Source: Bacteroides ovatus | GTDB lineage: Bacteria > Bacteroidota > Bacteroidia > Bacteroidales > Bacteroidaceae | Length of the DNA stretch: 8,020 nt | Reading direction: 5' to 3' | NCBI GenBank assembly: GCA_030844565.1 | Contig: JAUUNK010000238.1 | Location: 1-8,020 of the forward strand | Shown: positions 1 through 6,684 of the stretch, piece by piece | Layout: each line of letters begins with the position of its first letter | Position numbering within the stretch: position 1 is the stretch's first letter | Program-made: the position numbers and the translations under genes | The notes under the pieces: generated by a model | Told to the model about the DNA's origin: nothing | What the model saw: only the letters and a program-made list of their open reading frames with translations | The model's database searches: none

Positions 1-353
1 ACTAGTGGAGAACGTCCCGCTATATCTTTTAACATGTCCAGTTGTTCTGCCAAAGAATCTCTTAAAACAATCCGACTCTGTTTATGACTATCTCTTTTTT
101 GACAAAACACTTTATAAACCTGCTCATTATAATTATAATATTCGGAATACTTTCCCGGCATATTAGCAATAAGAAAATAAGCAGCTCTCAGCTTTTGCTT
201 TTCACCAGTAATTCGATAATGGTCAATAACCTTTTCCAACTCAGCACGATTGACTCCCGCCTTCTCCAATGCCTTCCTAACATCTGCAGGAATGCTTGAA
301 CAAGAAAAAAACAAGAGCACAAGAAGATTATATAACAAAGTTCGGAGTTTCAT
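1..353 (-). CDS. Transglutaminase-like lipoprotein, N-terminal fragment (cut by window edge)
   Basis: An ATG at 353 opens a frame with no stop down to position 1, so 117 residues are visible and the C-terminus lies outside the window. The protein starts with MKLRTLLYNLLVLLFFSCSS, a lipoprotein signal peptide with a relaxed Bacteroidetes lipobox and the lipidated Cys at residue 18. It is therefore expected in the outer or periplasmic membrane leaflet. The segment after it (IPADVRKALEKAGVNRAELE, then a Tyr-rich stretch with FLIANMPGKYSEYY) resembles the N-terminus of Bacteroides lipoproteins that carry a transglutaminase-like domain further on. That assignment is from memory of the family; no catalytic Cys-His-Asp region is visible here. 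The start is 21 nt after the stop of the upstream exported protein, so it is probably the third gene of the same leftward operon. The lipoprotein call is firm; the transglutaminase call is moderate. Confidence 0.7.
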   Translation of the reverse strand, partial: MKLRTLLYNLLVLLFFSCSSIPADVRKALEKAGVNRAELEKVIDHYRITGEKQKLRAAYFLIANMPGKYSEYYNYNEQVYKVFCQKRDSHKQSRIVLRDSLAEQLDMLKDIAGRSPL

Positions 354-374
354 TTTTATAATGTTTATATCAAT

Positions 375-869
375 CTACTTACCTTCTTCTTTAAAAGTTC
401 CCACATAATTTTTTCCGGGAGGAAGCTTCTGCCACGTCATTTGTCTAACTCTATTAGGGTCAGTTCTCGTATGAGGTTGATCAAGGTCTCCCAATCCCAA
501 GCCATTACCAAAAAATATTAGAAAAACTTGCCCTGTATCTCCCCAAATATAAACCCAAGCAGAGTAATCTTCATAAAAAGCTTCTTCCTTTTCATTATAA
601 TAGTATTTAACCGTATAATAAGATCTATTTGGAAATTTCTTTAATTCATCTTCTGTAAAATATCGTTTAACTTCCTCATCCACATGTCCATGCTGGATTT
701 CAGGCTGCCCATACTCTCTGTAGTAATCAGGCCCATATGTTAAGACAGCTTCTTTTGCCAACTGTAACAAATATTTAGTTTTATCACTTTTCTTCATCTT
801 ATCCAAATTCTGCGCAAGAAAACTAACACTCACACATAATGTTAAACAAAGCATTATTATTCGTTTCAT
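375..869 (-). CDS. Small exported protein of unknown function
   Basis: This 164-residue protein starts with a Sec signal peptide (MKRIIMLCLTLCVSVSFLAQ) with a likely cleavage after Ala-Gln around residue 20, giving a periplasmic or secreted protein. The mature part is rich in Tyr and charged residues (LTYGPDYYREYGQPEIQHGH near residues 43-62; SYYTVKYYYNEKEEAFYEDY near 83-102). It ends with an aromatic Gly-rich strand (VFLIFFGNGLGLGD) and a Pro/Lys-rich tail. I recognise no catalytic motif. The gene begins 23 nt after the JAB-like lipoprotein stop, behind an AAGGAAAG ribosome-binding-like sequence, and ends 21 nt before the next lipoprotein gene. From memory, similar small proteins sit beside such lipoproteins in other Bacteroides, which suggests a conserved partner. 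A binding or immunity role is only a guess. Confidence 0.85.
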   Translation of the reverse strand: MKRIIMLCLTLCVSVSFLAQNLDKMKKSDKTKYLLQLAKEAVLTYGPDYYREYGQPEIQHGHVDEEVKRYFTEDELKKFPNRSYYTVKYYYNEKEEAFYEDYSAWVYIWGDTGQVFLIFFGNGLGLGDLDQPHTRTDPNRVRQMTWQKLPPGKNYVGTFKEEGK

Positions 870-892
870 ATCTTTCCTTATTTAATAAATTC

Positions 893-2672
893 TTATTTTG
901 TTGTCTCTCTTCTATTCTTCCCATAACTAAAGAAATCTTTTGAATTATCTTCGCTATGTCCAGCAACCAATCGGGTAGTATAATCATATCCAATCCCTGG
1001 CAAATCTGCCTTTCTATCATGCTCAGATGGACCAACAGCTCTCGCTATTCCGGATGCTGCCCAAGTAAGTGGATAATGAGTATGCATCGTTCCTACTAAT
1101 AAATCTACATCATCCATCCTAGGGTCATAGGGTGTATCACTATATTCAAATGTCACCGAACCTGCTACTCCTGGAACATTCATATATACTATCGGTCCTT
1201 CCAATGTGTTTCCAGCATAATAGGTACCATCTTGCTTTAAATAAATAAAGCAACCGTATTCTCGTACAGCATGCTGAGATTTATTAGTGCGAGCGTATTC
1301 TACAGCCTTGTTCCACAGTGTTGTACTTAGATGACTTCTCAAAGTAGAATTAGCATAAAACTTCTCTATCGATGGATATTGCTCTTCTACAGAAATAATA
1401 TTTGATGTTTTAGTGCCATTTTCAAAACTTACAACAGCTCTTATCTGCCAGTTTCCAGGCGTCCATGCTTTACGTTTATAGCTACTTATATATGTTCCTG
1501 AATAATCATCATGAACGGTCACCCACCAACCCGAGGATTGAACGCTTCGTTTCATCTCATAAGTGACATTCACTACTTGTCGTTCACAATTTGTTATGTT
1601 AACGTTTATTTCATATATATTAGGAACCTCTATAGTAGTAGACTCAGTGCTGATTTTAATAATTTCCTCTTCTTCCTTGTCTTCTTCTCCACCTCCAGCA
1701 ATTCCTCCGCCTCCAGCAATTCCTCCGCCAGATTCTCCATCATCCACCCAGGTACATTCCTCCGTAGGAATCTTTTCTGTTACCCATTGGCATGAATCTG
1801 GGGCAACCACTTCCACATCATCCAAAGGAAATGATTTATCAGGATCATCATCCCACCATCCATTTCCTCCAGTAGAACCACCTCCAAATTCCCCACCACT
1901 AGATAAAGTAGTCCAATCAGTAGGTGTAGAAGAAGGTGTAGTGTTTGTACAATCATAACGGTCATAATAGATGTACTCAGTATGGCATTCCATGTATCTC
2001 CGAGTTACTATAGTATCTGATAGTATGCTATCTGCATCCAAAAGAGGAGACATTTGCTTGACAATCTTTCCATTTCTATATTTCCATCCATTAATAAACT
2101 CTCCACCAGACTTAAAGAACAAAACTTGACCATCGAAGTTAGGTTCTCTATATAGATAACTATTATCTGAAAGACCGTTTCTTCCCTTCATTAAATAATC
2201 ATAGCTACCTACAATAACCATATTGAAAGTGATAATCTCTTTAGTTACTATATCTTTCAAAATAACAGTACGCCCCACATTTTGAATTTTCTTTTTATCC
2301 TTTCCACTCATGGAAGATTTTTTATCTTTTACATCTTTCCCATAAAAAATTACGTTTACATTTGAACGTAAAGAAACTTCCACCACTTCATATCGTCCCT
2401 TCTTCCATTCTTTAGCATGATTCCAAGAAGGTGTTATCAGAAAACCCCATTTATTAAAAGATGTAACAGCCATTCGCGTTACTGGCGCAGTAGTGGTAGT
2501 ATACCAATTCTTGGCCGCTTCAATAGTCAATTCAGAATTTTTCCCATACACTAAACTCTGTAGATAATTCTTGCTGTTCTTCTTTAAACCACTCATCCCG
2601 AACGCAAGCATATAGTACTAATAGTAATATACCACACGTACATCCGAAAAGCATAATTCGTCTTTTTCGCAT
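893..2672 (-). CDS. JAB/MPN-like surface lipoprotein, disrupted by a +1 frameshift
   Basis: The main frame runs from 2611 to 893 (572 codons) but its first ATG cuts into the protein. The proper start is the ATG at 2672 in another frame, which gives MRKRRIMLFGCTCGILLLVL followed by YAC, a lipoprotein signal peptide with Cys23. That frame stops at TGA 2534-2532. Removing one A from the A5 run at 2542-2538 joins both frames into a 592-residue protein reading ...STEFSVWENSELTIEAAKNW. In order, numbered from the Met at 2611, there is a family-typical N-terminal domain (about 15-190), a Cys-, Gly- and Asp-rich linker with two GGGIAG units (about 205-320), an Ig/fibronectin-like beta region (about 325-410) and a C-terminal domain (about 425-572). 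The last domain has Glu451, HTH at 510-512 and Ser529-x-x-Asp532, a JAMM-like set, with a longer than usual gap before the Ser. Related Bacteroides lipoproteins share HTH..PLT..GPS..D..PG..YDY. The domain call is inference. The frameshift may be a null allele, a phase-variable state or a sequencing error. Confidence 0.75.
1695..1730 (-). repeat. 18-bp tandem repeat, two units, in the lipoprotein linker
   Basis: Two adjacent 18-bp units (plus strand CCAGCAATTCCTCCGCCT, then the same with a final A) encode GGGIAG twice in the flexible linker of the JAB-like lipoprotein. A multiple-of-three unit would vary linker length without breaking the frame. Confidence 0.85.
2532..2672 (-). other. Out-of-frame lipoprotein signal-peptide leader ORF
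   Basis: A 46-codon frame (ATG 2672, TGA ending at 2532) encodes a basic N-terminus, a hydrophobic core and the lipobox LYAC, followed by VRDEWFKEEQQELSTEFS. It is the missing 5' end of the JAB-like lipoprotein gene and not an independent small gene. It overlaps the main frame (start at 2611) by 80 bases. A second in-frame Met lies at codon 7. Confidence 0.7.
2538..2542 (-). other. Probable frameshift site (A5 run on the coding strand)
   Basis: The coding strand reads TATGGGAAAAATTCTGAA. With four instead of five A residues the signal-peptide frame continues directly into the body frame (VWENSELTIE). The total span 2672-893 is one base more than a multiple of three, as expected for a single inserted base. 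The exact position is inferred: an indel elsewhere between codons about 30 and 45 would also restore the frame. Confidence 0.5.
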
Positions 2673-2705
2673 ACTAATATATTTTAAAGTTTATAAAGAA
2701 GACGA

Positions 2706-2881
2706 ACCTATTTTGATTATGTAATCGACTTTCATCAAGAATATTACAAACTTTTCAATATTTATTTTTCTATTATCTTGGTCGCTGTCACCGAATTTAC
2801 CCTCATCCTTTTATTTTATAGTAACCAGAAGCAATATTAAGATAAATTATCATGTGTGCAAGACTCGCTAAATAGACTAAA
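2706..2881. repeat. Direct repeat copy A (176 bp)
   Basis: This AT-rich block aligns end to end, without gaps, with 6937-7112. I counted about 18 mismatches, mostly transitions, so identity is near 90%. Both copies keep the palindromes GATTATGTAATC (2715-2726) and GATAAATTATC (2841-2851) and the core TTGGTCGCTGTCAC. Similarity stops abruptly at both ends. No ORF of useful length lies inside and I see no terminal inverted repeats. Copy A lies 33 bp upstream of the start of the minus-strand lipoprotein gene, so it probably holds that gene's promoter and leader. Confidence 0.92.
2832..2861 (-). promoter_or_regulatory. Candidate promoter of the lipoprotein operon (inside repeat A)
   Basis: On the minus strand a TTG (2861-2859) is followed after 19 nt by TAATATTG (2839-2832). 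This matches the Bacteroides pattern of a -33 TTTG and a -7 TAnnTTTG with one mismatch in each element. Transcription from here would give a leader of about 150 nt, lying largely inside the repeat, before the ATG at 2672. The match is weak, but spacing and orientation fit, and I saw no better match closer to the gene. Confidence 0.3.
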
Positions 2882-2882
2882 C

Positions 2883-2895
2883 TTACACTGTGTAA
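2883..2895. promoter_or_regulatory. Perfect palindrome TTACAC-T-GTGTAA
   Basis: Six-base arms surround a single central T, immediately beyond the inner end of repeat A. The arms do not extend further and the other repeat has no counterpart. Its size and symmetry are those of a binding site for a dimeric regulator. It lies about 20 bases upstream of the candidate minus-strand promoter. The function is inferred only from symmetry and position. Confidence 0.35.
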
Positions 2896-3018
2896 CAAAT
2901 AAATAAGATTAACAGTTTCAAATCGAATATGAGTTTAGCAGGAAAATGGGGAAATTAGGAACTTAAATTACGGAAAATCTGTGGAAAAGACTAATAAAAA
3001 AGCGGAAATATCTTCAAA

Positions 3019-3219
3019 ATGCCTATGAATAAAGTGTTTGCGGAGACAAAAGAGGACAGACGAAAAAACGGGGACTCGTTGATACTTAATTTTGCAATCG
3101 GCTCATTCTGTAACGCCAGCGATGCGGAAGCCAATCAAAAGCTGGCGGAGATATTGCGCACGAAGAAGAAACGTAAGAAAGGGTTTAGGTTGCATTTTGG
3201 ATTAATTTGTCTGTTTTGA
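3019..3219 (+). CDS. Uncertain small ORF (66 aa), hypothetical
   Basis: The frame encodes a charged 66-residue protein (MPMNKVFAETKEDRRKNGDS, then SFCNASDAEANQKLAEIL and a KKKRKK cluster). Its base composition is closer to the downstream regulator gene than to the AT-rich DNA on its left, and the middle has the look of coding sequence. Against it: there is no ribosome-binding sequence before the ATG, the same frame is closed by several stops just upstream, and the basic tail turns hydrophobic at the end as if by chance read-through. A TAATTTTGC element lies inside it at 3087-3095. It may be a real small gene, the remnant of a larger one, or chance. I do not recognise a family. Confidence 0.3.
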   Translation: MPMNKVFAETKEDRRKNGDSLILNFAIGSFCNASDAEANQKLAEILRTKKKRKKGFRLHFGLICLF

Positions 3220-3250
3220 GTAGATTATCACGTCTTTTTTATAATTTTGC
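3215..3250 (+). promoter_or_regulatory. Promoter of the LuxR-type regulator with shared upstream box
   Basis: A Bacteroides -7 element TAATTTTG lies at 3242-3249, 31 nt before the ATG. A TTTG at 3215-3218 is a possible -33, although its 23-nt spacing is longer than usual. Between them is GATTATCACG (3223-3232), followed by a T-rich run. The same arrangement, with one base less spacing, occurs before the tautomerase gene at 6605-6633. Confidence 0.6.
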
Positions 3251-3280
3251 AAACTAAGTACATACCATAAAGTCTGAATA

Positions 3281-4042
3281 ATGAACCGTTTTAATGTAGA
3301 TGAATTCTTCATACCCGACAACGAGGTAAGGCTTCCCGATGAGCTCGATTATAGTCGTGTGTCGGAATATGTGATGTCGGCGGAGGCGTTTTCTCGCTCG
3401 ACTTACCAGAGCGTCTATATTATTGACTATTTCAAACAGGAATTCCTCTATGTGTCACCCAATCCTATGTTTCTGTGTGGATTGTCGCCGGAACAAATGC
3501 GGGAGCTGGGCTATCGGTTCTATCTCAATTATGTGCCGGAGGATGAACAACAGTTGTTGCTTACGCTGAACAAGGCCGGATTTGATTTCTACAACGGCAT
3601 TGCTGTTAATGAGCGGAAAGACTGGTACATATCATACGATTTCCATATTCTTAACTGCGGTCGTAAGATTCTCGTGAACCATAAGCTGACACCACTTGCC
3701 CTTACATCTGACGGGCGGATATGGCTGGCTCTCTGTGTGGTGTCGGTGGCAACACATACTGATGCCGGACATATCGAAATGCACCGTGTCGGCACATCCG
3801 ATTTCTTTGAATATAATCTGAATACCCGCCGATGGAACAAGCGGCAGATGCCAGTATTGACCGATGGTGAAAAATCGGTGCTGGCACTATCCATTCAGGG
3901 CTATACCATGTCGGAAATTGCTGATAAAATCTGCCTTTCCCCCGATACCATCAAGAAATACCGGCAACGCATTTTCGAGAAACTTGATGTACGCAACATC
4001 TCCGAGGCGATAGTTGCAGCCACAAACAACAAGCTATTTTAA
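3281..4042 (+). CDS. LuxR-type transcriptional regulator with PAS-like sensor domain
   Basis: This 253-residue cytoplasmic protein ends in a LuxR/GerE helix-turn-helix (about 192-248). The segment LTDGEKSVLALSIQGYTMSE leads into IADKICLSPDTIKKYRQRIF, with the recognition helix around 221-233, then EKLDVRN and SEAIVAA as is usual for the family. The N-terminal 40-160 region (SVYIIDYFKQEFLYVSPNP, then GLSPEQMRELGY and a beta-rich part with HILNCGRKILVNHKLTPL) looks like a PAS fold that could sense a small ligand or mediate dimerisation. There is no receiver-domain phospho-acceptor pattern at the N-terminus, so it is probably a one-component regulator. It lies 136 nt before the outer-membrane protein gene, which has its own -7 element, and is a likely controller of the module. 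The ligand is unknown. Confidence 0.92.
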   Translation: MNRFNVDEFFIPDNEVRLPDELDYSRVSEYVMSAEAFSRSTYQSVYIIDYFKQEFLYVSPNPMFLCGLSPEQMRELGYRFYLNYVPEDEQQLLLTLNKAGFDFYNGIAVNERKDWYISYDFHILNCGRKILVNHKLTPLALTSDGRIWLALCVVSVATHTDAGHIEMHRVGTSDFFEYNLNTRRWNKRQMPVLTDGEKSVLALSIQGYTMSEIADKICLSPDTIKKYRQRIFEKLDVRNISEAIVAATNNKLF

Positions 4043-4125
4043 ATTGCGGCATAGATAGAAACGTGGAAAATGTGCTGGAAAAGATTTATGCAACCAATCA
4101 CATTTGTACACTTTTGGGTATGGCA

Positions 4126-4152
4126 GGAAATCTTCCATGGCTGTAATTTTGC
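4126..4152 (+). promoter_or_regulatory. Promoter of the outer-membrane protein gene
   Basis: A -7 element TAATTTTG (4144-4151, followed by C) lies 27 nt before the ATG at 4179. A short inverted repeat GGAAATCTTCC (4126-4136) sits just upstream, where an activator such as the neighbouring LuxR-type protein might bind. I found no good -33 TTTG at normal spacing, which fits an activator-dependent promoter. The GATTATCACG box of the other two promoters is absent. Confidence 0.5.
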
Positions 4153-4178
4153 ATCAGTAATCAAAAACGATCATAAAG

Positions 4179-6485
4179 ATGAAAATAATATTTATGCTGT
4201 TTCTTGCAGCAATCACTTCGGCAACCGCATTGGCTCAAAATATTACGGGTAAAGTCGTGAATGAAAGCAACGCTCCACTTGACTTCGTGAATGTCGTACT
4301 TCTCAAAGCCGATTCCACCTACATAGCCGGTACTGTTACCGATGAAAACGGTACTTTCATTTTTGAAAATCCACAAGTCCCCCCGAAATTCGTAAGGCTT
4401 TCTTCCATCGGTTACTCAAATCAAACGCTGAACATTCCGGCAACGGGGAATCTTGGCATAATCTCGCTGCTACCGGAAAGTGTAATACTCGGCGAAGTGG
4501 TGGTGAAATCCAATCGCCCGGTGACGGCGATAAAGGGCGATGCCTTGGTTACTAATATTGCTGGTTCCCAACTCGAACATGCAGGTACCGCCAACGATGT
4601 ACTTACACAAGTGCCAATGGTGCTTGGGCGAGAGGGTAACTTTGAGGTGTTCGGCAAAGGCTCTCCGGCTATCTATATAAATGGCCGGGAGGTGCAGGAT
4701 ATGACACAGCTCTCACAGCTTAGTTCCGCAGATATTAAGAATATCGAGGTAATAACAAATCCGGGAGCAAAGTACGATGCCTCCGTAAAATCAGTCATTC
4801 GCATCCGCACAAAACGTCCTCAGGGAGATGGTTTCAGTGGCACACTTAGGGCGCAGGGTGTGATGCAAAAATATTTCCGCACAGTTGATCAAGCCAACTT
4901 TAAGTTTCGCACAGGCGGTTTGGAGTTGTTCGGGAATTCCGGATACATAGGAGGAAAATTCCAAAGCAGTAATCGTGTGGATATGCTCACACAAGCGACA
5001 ACCCTTTGGAATCAGTTGCTTACCCAAGATGGGGCTATGCGAACCAATGAGTTTTACGGAAAGGCGGGCTTCTCATATCTTTTCAACGAAGACCACTCCA
5101 TTGGTGCATACTATTCCAACGGATTTACCAAGCAGAAAACAAATCATACCGGAATATCGTCCGTGTATGCCGACGGTTTGGTATATGACAACCTTACCAT
5201 GCATGGCAAATCCGATATAAACACACTACCCAAGCATCACGCCAACCTATACTATAACGGAAAAGTAGGAAAATGGGGCATCGACTTCAATATGGATTAT
5301 ATGTGGCGTAAAAACCGCAATTCAATGTGGAACAACGAGACAAGCGACAATTTCGACAGCTCTGTTGTCAATTCTCTCGGCATCAATCATAGCCGTCTGT
5401 TGGCAGAAAAACTGATTTTCAGTTATCCATTTTGGAAAGGCGGCATTGAATTCGGTGAAGAATATACTTCTTCTCGTTTCTCCTCCGATTATACCACAGA
5501 TGCTTCTCTCATAAGCAACTCCAATTCTCGTGTAGACGAAAACAACATAGCCGGTTTTGTTGAAATGGGACAAACCTTTGGACAATTTAATGTAGGATTG
5601 GGATTAAGATATGAACATGTGAACTTTGATTATATTGAAAACGGTCAAAGGAAAGATGACCAGAGCAAAACGTACAATAACCTGTTCCCTTCACTGTCGC
5701 TATCGACAATGGTTAAGAATGTTCAACTTGCATTGAACTACACGTATAAGACTCGACGACCGGGGTATGCGGATCTCGACGGCACGGTCGATTATATTAA
5801 TCGTTTCACCCTTGAAGGCGGCAATCCCTACCTCTTGCCTGAAAAAATACATTCAATCGAACTTATGGGAGCGTGGAGACAATTTTTCGGACAAGTGACC
5901 TATACATATAAGAAGGACCCTATTATGAATACCACACGCCCCTATGGTGATGATGCTGAGGTGAAGCTCATTACAATGGACAATTTTTCGAAGATTCACG
6001 GGCTACAAGCATTCGTCGGTGCACAGTTTAAAGTGGGTATATGGCAGCCTAAAGTCAATGTAGGCATACTCAAACAATGGCTCACTGTGGATTATGGTAA
6101 TACCCGTAAAAGTCTCAATAATCCGATTGGTCTTGTCCAGTTCCAAAATGCCATCCACTTGCCTTATGACCTCTGGCTTAATGTCGATATGCAGTGGATG
6201 AGTGCGGGAAATGAAGACAATACACGTCAGAAATCCTCTTCATACCTTAATGCCAAACTCTACAAAGCATTCTTTAACAACCGCTTCAGTGTAACTCTCG
6301 AAGCCAATGATATATTCAACAAAAGCAATCGGGATGCAACACTGCTGAATAAGGATGTAACAATCTACAAATTCAACACAACCAATAACCGAACATTAAT
6401 GCTGACGCTCCAGTACACATTCAATTCAACTCGTGACCGATACAAAGGCAAGGGCGCAGGAGCAAATGAAATGGATCGTTTCTAA
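4179..6485 (+). CDS. Outer-membrane beta-barrel protein (TonB-dependent-receptor-like, OMP_b-brl_3 type)
   Basis: This is a 768-residue outer-membrane protein. It has a signal peptide ending in ATALAQ at residue 20. Next is a carboxypeptidase-regulatory-like beta-sandwich (about 21-100; ITGKVVNESNAPLDFVNVVL, TVTDENGTFIFENP, LSSIGYS). A plug-like domain follows (about 105-212) with VFGKGSPAIYINGREVQD, SSADIKNIEVITNPGAKYDA and a strand ending in IRIRTKRP. The rest is an aromatic-rich barrel with alternating strands. The C-terminal segment YKGKGAGANEMDRF matches the usual ending of this family. Length is normal and there is no frameshift. No SusD-like partner or glycan enzyme is adjacent, so it is not a classical polysaccharide utilisation locus. 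The substrate cannot be read from sequence. It is preceded by its own -7 element and by the LuxR-type regulator. Confidence 0.93.
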   Translation: MKIIFMLFLAAITSATALAQNITGKVVNESNAPLDFVNVVLLKADSTYIAGTVTDENGTFIFENPQVPPKFVRLSSIGYSNQTLNIPATGNLGIISLLPESVILGEVVVKSNRPVTAIKGDALVTNIAGSQLEHAGTANDVLTQVPMVLGREGNFEVFGKGSPAIYINGREVQDMTQLSQLSSADIKNIEVITNPGAKYDASVKSVIRIRTKRPQGDGFSGTLRAQGVMQKYFRTVDQANFKFRTGGLELFGNSGYIGGKFQSSNRVDMLTQATTLWNQLLTQDGAMRTNEFYGKAGFSYLFNEDHSIGAYYSNGFTKQKTNHTGISSVYADGLVYDNLTMHGKSDINTLPKHHANLYYNGKVGKWGIDFNMDYMWRKNRNSMWNNETSDNFDSSVVNSLGINHSRLLAEKLIFSYPFWKGGIEFGEEYTSSRFSSDYTTDASLISNSNSRVDENNIAGFVEMGQTFGQFNVGLGLRYEHVNFDYIENGQRKDDQSKTYNNLFPSLSLSTMVKNVQLALNYTYKTRRPGYADLDGTVDYINRFTLEGGNPYLLPEKIHSIELMGAWRQFFGQVTYTYKKDPIMNTTRPYGDDAEVKLITMDNFSKIHGLQAFVGAQFKVGIWQPKVNVGILKQWLTVDYGNTRKSLNNPIGLVQFQNAIHLPYDLWLNVDMQWMSAGNEDNTRQKSSSYLNAKLYKAFFNNRFSVTLEANDIFNKSNRDATLLNKDVTIYKFNTTNNRTLMLTLQYTFNSTRDRYKGKGAGANEMDRF

Positions 6486-6512
6486 GAGAAACTCCCACCT
6501 GCACCAAACACG

Positions 6513-6536
6513 CTTACTAATATATAATTCAGTAAG
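6513..6536 (+). terminator. Weak stem-loop after the outer-membrane protein gene
   Basis: CTTACT (6513-6518) pairs with AGTAAG (6531-6536) across a 12-nt AT-rich loop, 28 nt after the stop codon. There is no clear T-tract behind it (TTATATCATTC follows), so it is at best a poor intrinsic terminator. It may be chance in AT-rich DNA. Confidence 0.2.
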
Positions 6537-6601
6537 TTATATCATTCAATCATCCTGCTCCATACATAAAGGAGAACGAGAACGGAAAATTCGATTACAA
6601 G

Positions 6602-6633
6602 GAGTGGATTATCACGTTTTTTTGTAATTTTGC
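6602..6633 (+). promoter_or_regulatory. Promoter of the tautomerase gene with shared upstream box
   Basis: A -7 element TAATTTTG (6625-6632) is preceded by GATTATCACG (6607-6616) and a T-rich run. The block GAGTGGATTATCACG (6602-6616) differs from the regulator promoter at one base, and TAATTTTGCAA (6625-6635) is identical. Spacing differs by one nt. The leader to the ATG at 6685 would be about 45 nt. A standard -33 TTTG is not evident, so the shared box may bind an activator or repressor. Confidence 0.6.
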
Positions 6634-6684
6634 AATCGGATTGAGGAAACTCTATCCAAGACATGCAAGATAATAACATATAAT

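Larger units (their letters stand above)
2673..3018. other. Intergenic region left of the regulator module
   Basis: Apart from repeat A, the candidate promoter and the TTACAC palindrome, this AT-rich stretch contains only short, stop-interrupted frames. The part from 2896 to 3018 shows no repeat, hairpin or promoter that I can support. Confidence 0.6.

Noticed and set aside
84..299. Plus-strand ORF of 71 codons
   Set aside because: It lies antisense to the lipoprotein signal-peptide gene (1-353), and its hydrophobic, Ser/Ile-rich translation is the shadow of that frame.
1511..1958. Plus-strand ORFs rich in Ser and Pro opposite the lipoprotein linker
   Set aside because: They are antisense readings of the Gly/Asp-rich linker and its 18-bp repeats, and have no coding signal of their own.
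2532..2560. Programmed ribosomal frameshifting at the GGGAAAAATTC run
   Set aside because: The shift needed is +1, whereas A-rich slippery sites usually give -1, and there is no downstream hairpin or stalling element that I can see. A simple one-base indel explains it better.
2762..2806. A 14-codon minus-strand ORF present in both repeat copies (MRVNSVTATKIIEK / MRVNLVTATKVIGK)
   Set aside because: Of six base differences between the copies in this frame, most change the amino acid, so there is no sign of protein-level constraint. It is probably incidental.
3087..3095. TAATTTTGC as a further promoter inside the small ORF
   Set aside because: It has no -33 element or GATTATCACG box at the right distance, and the regulator promoter lies 155 bp downstream with better support.
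4179..6485. A SusC/SusD polysaccharide utilisation pair
   Set aside because: No SusD-like lipoprotein follows and the barrel is the shorter OMP_b-brl_3-like type. The next gene is a tautomerase.
6433..6627. Plus-strand ORF overlapping the end of the outer-membrane protein gene
   Set aside because: It starts inside the barrel gene in another frame, runs through an AT-rich spacer and the tautomerase promoter, and has no recognisable protein features.
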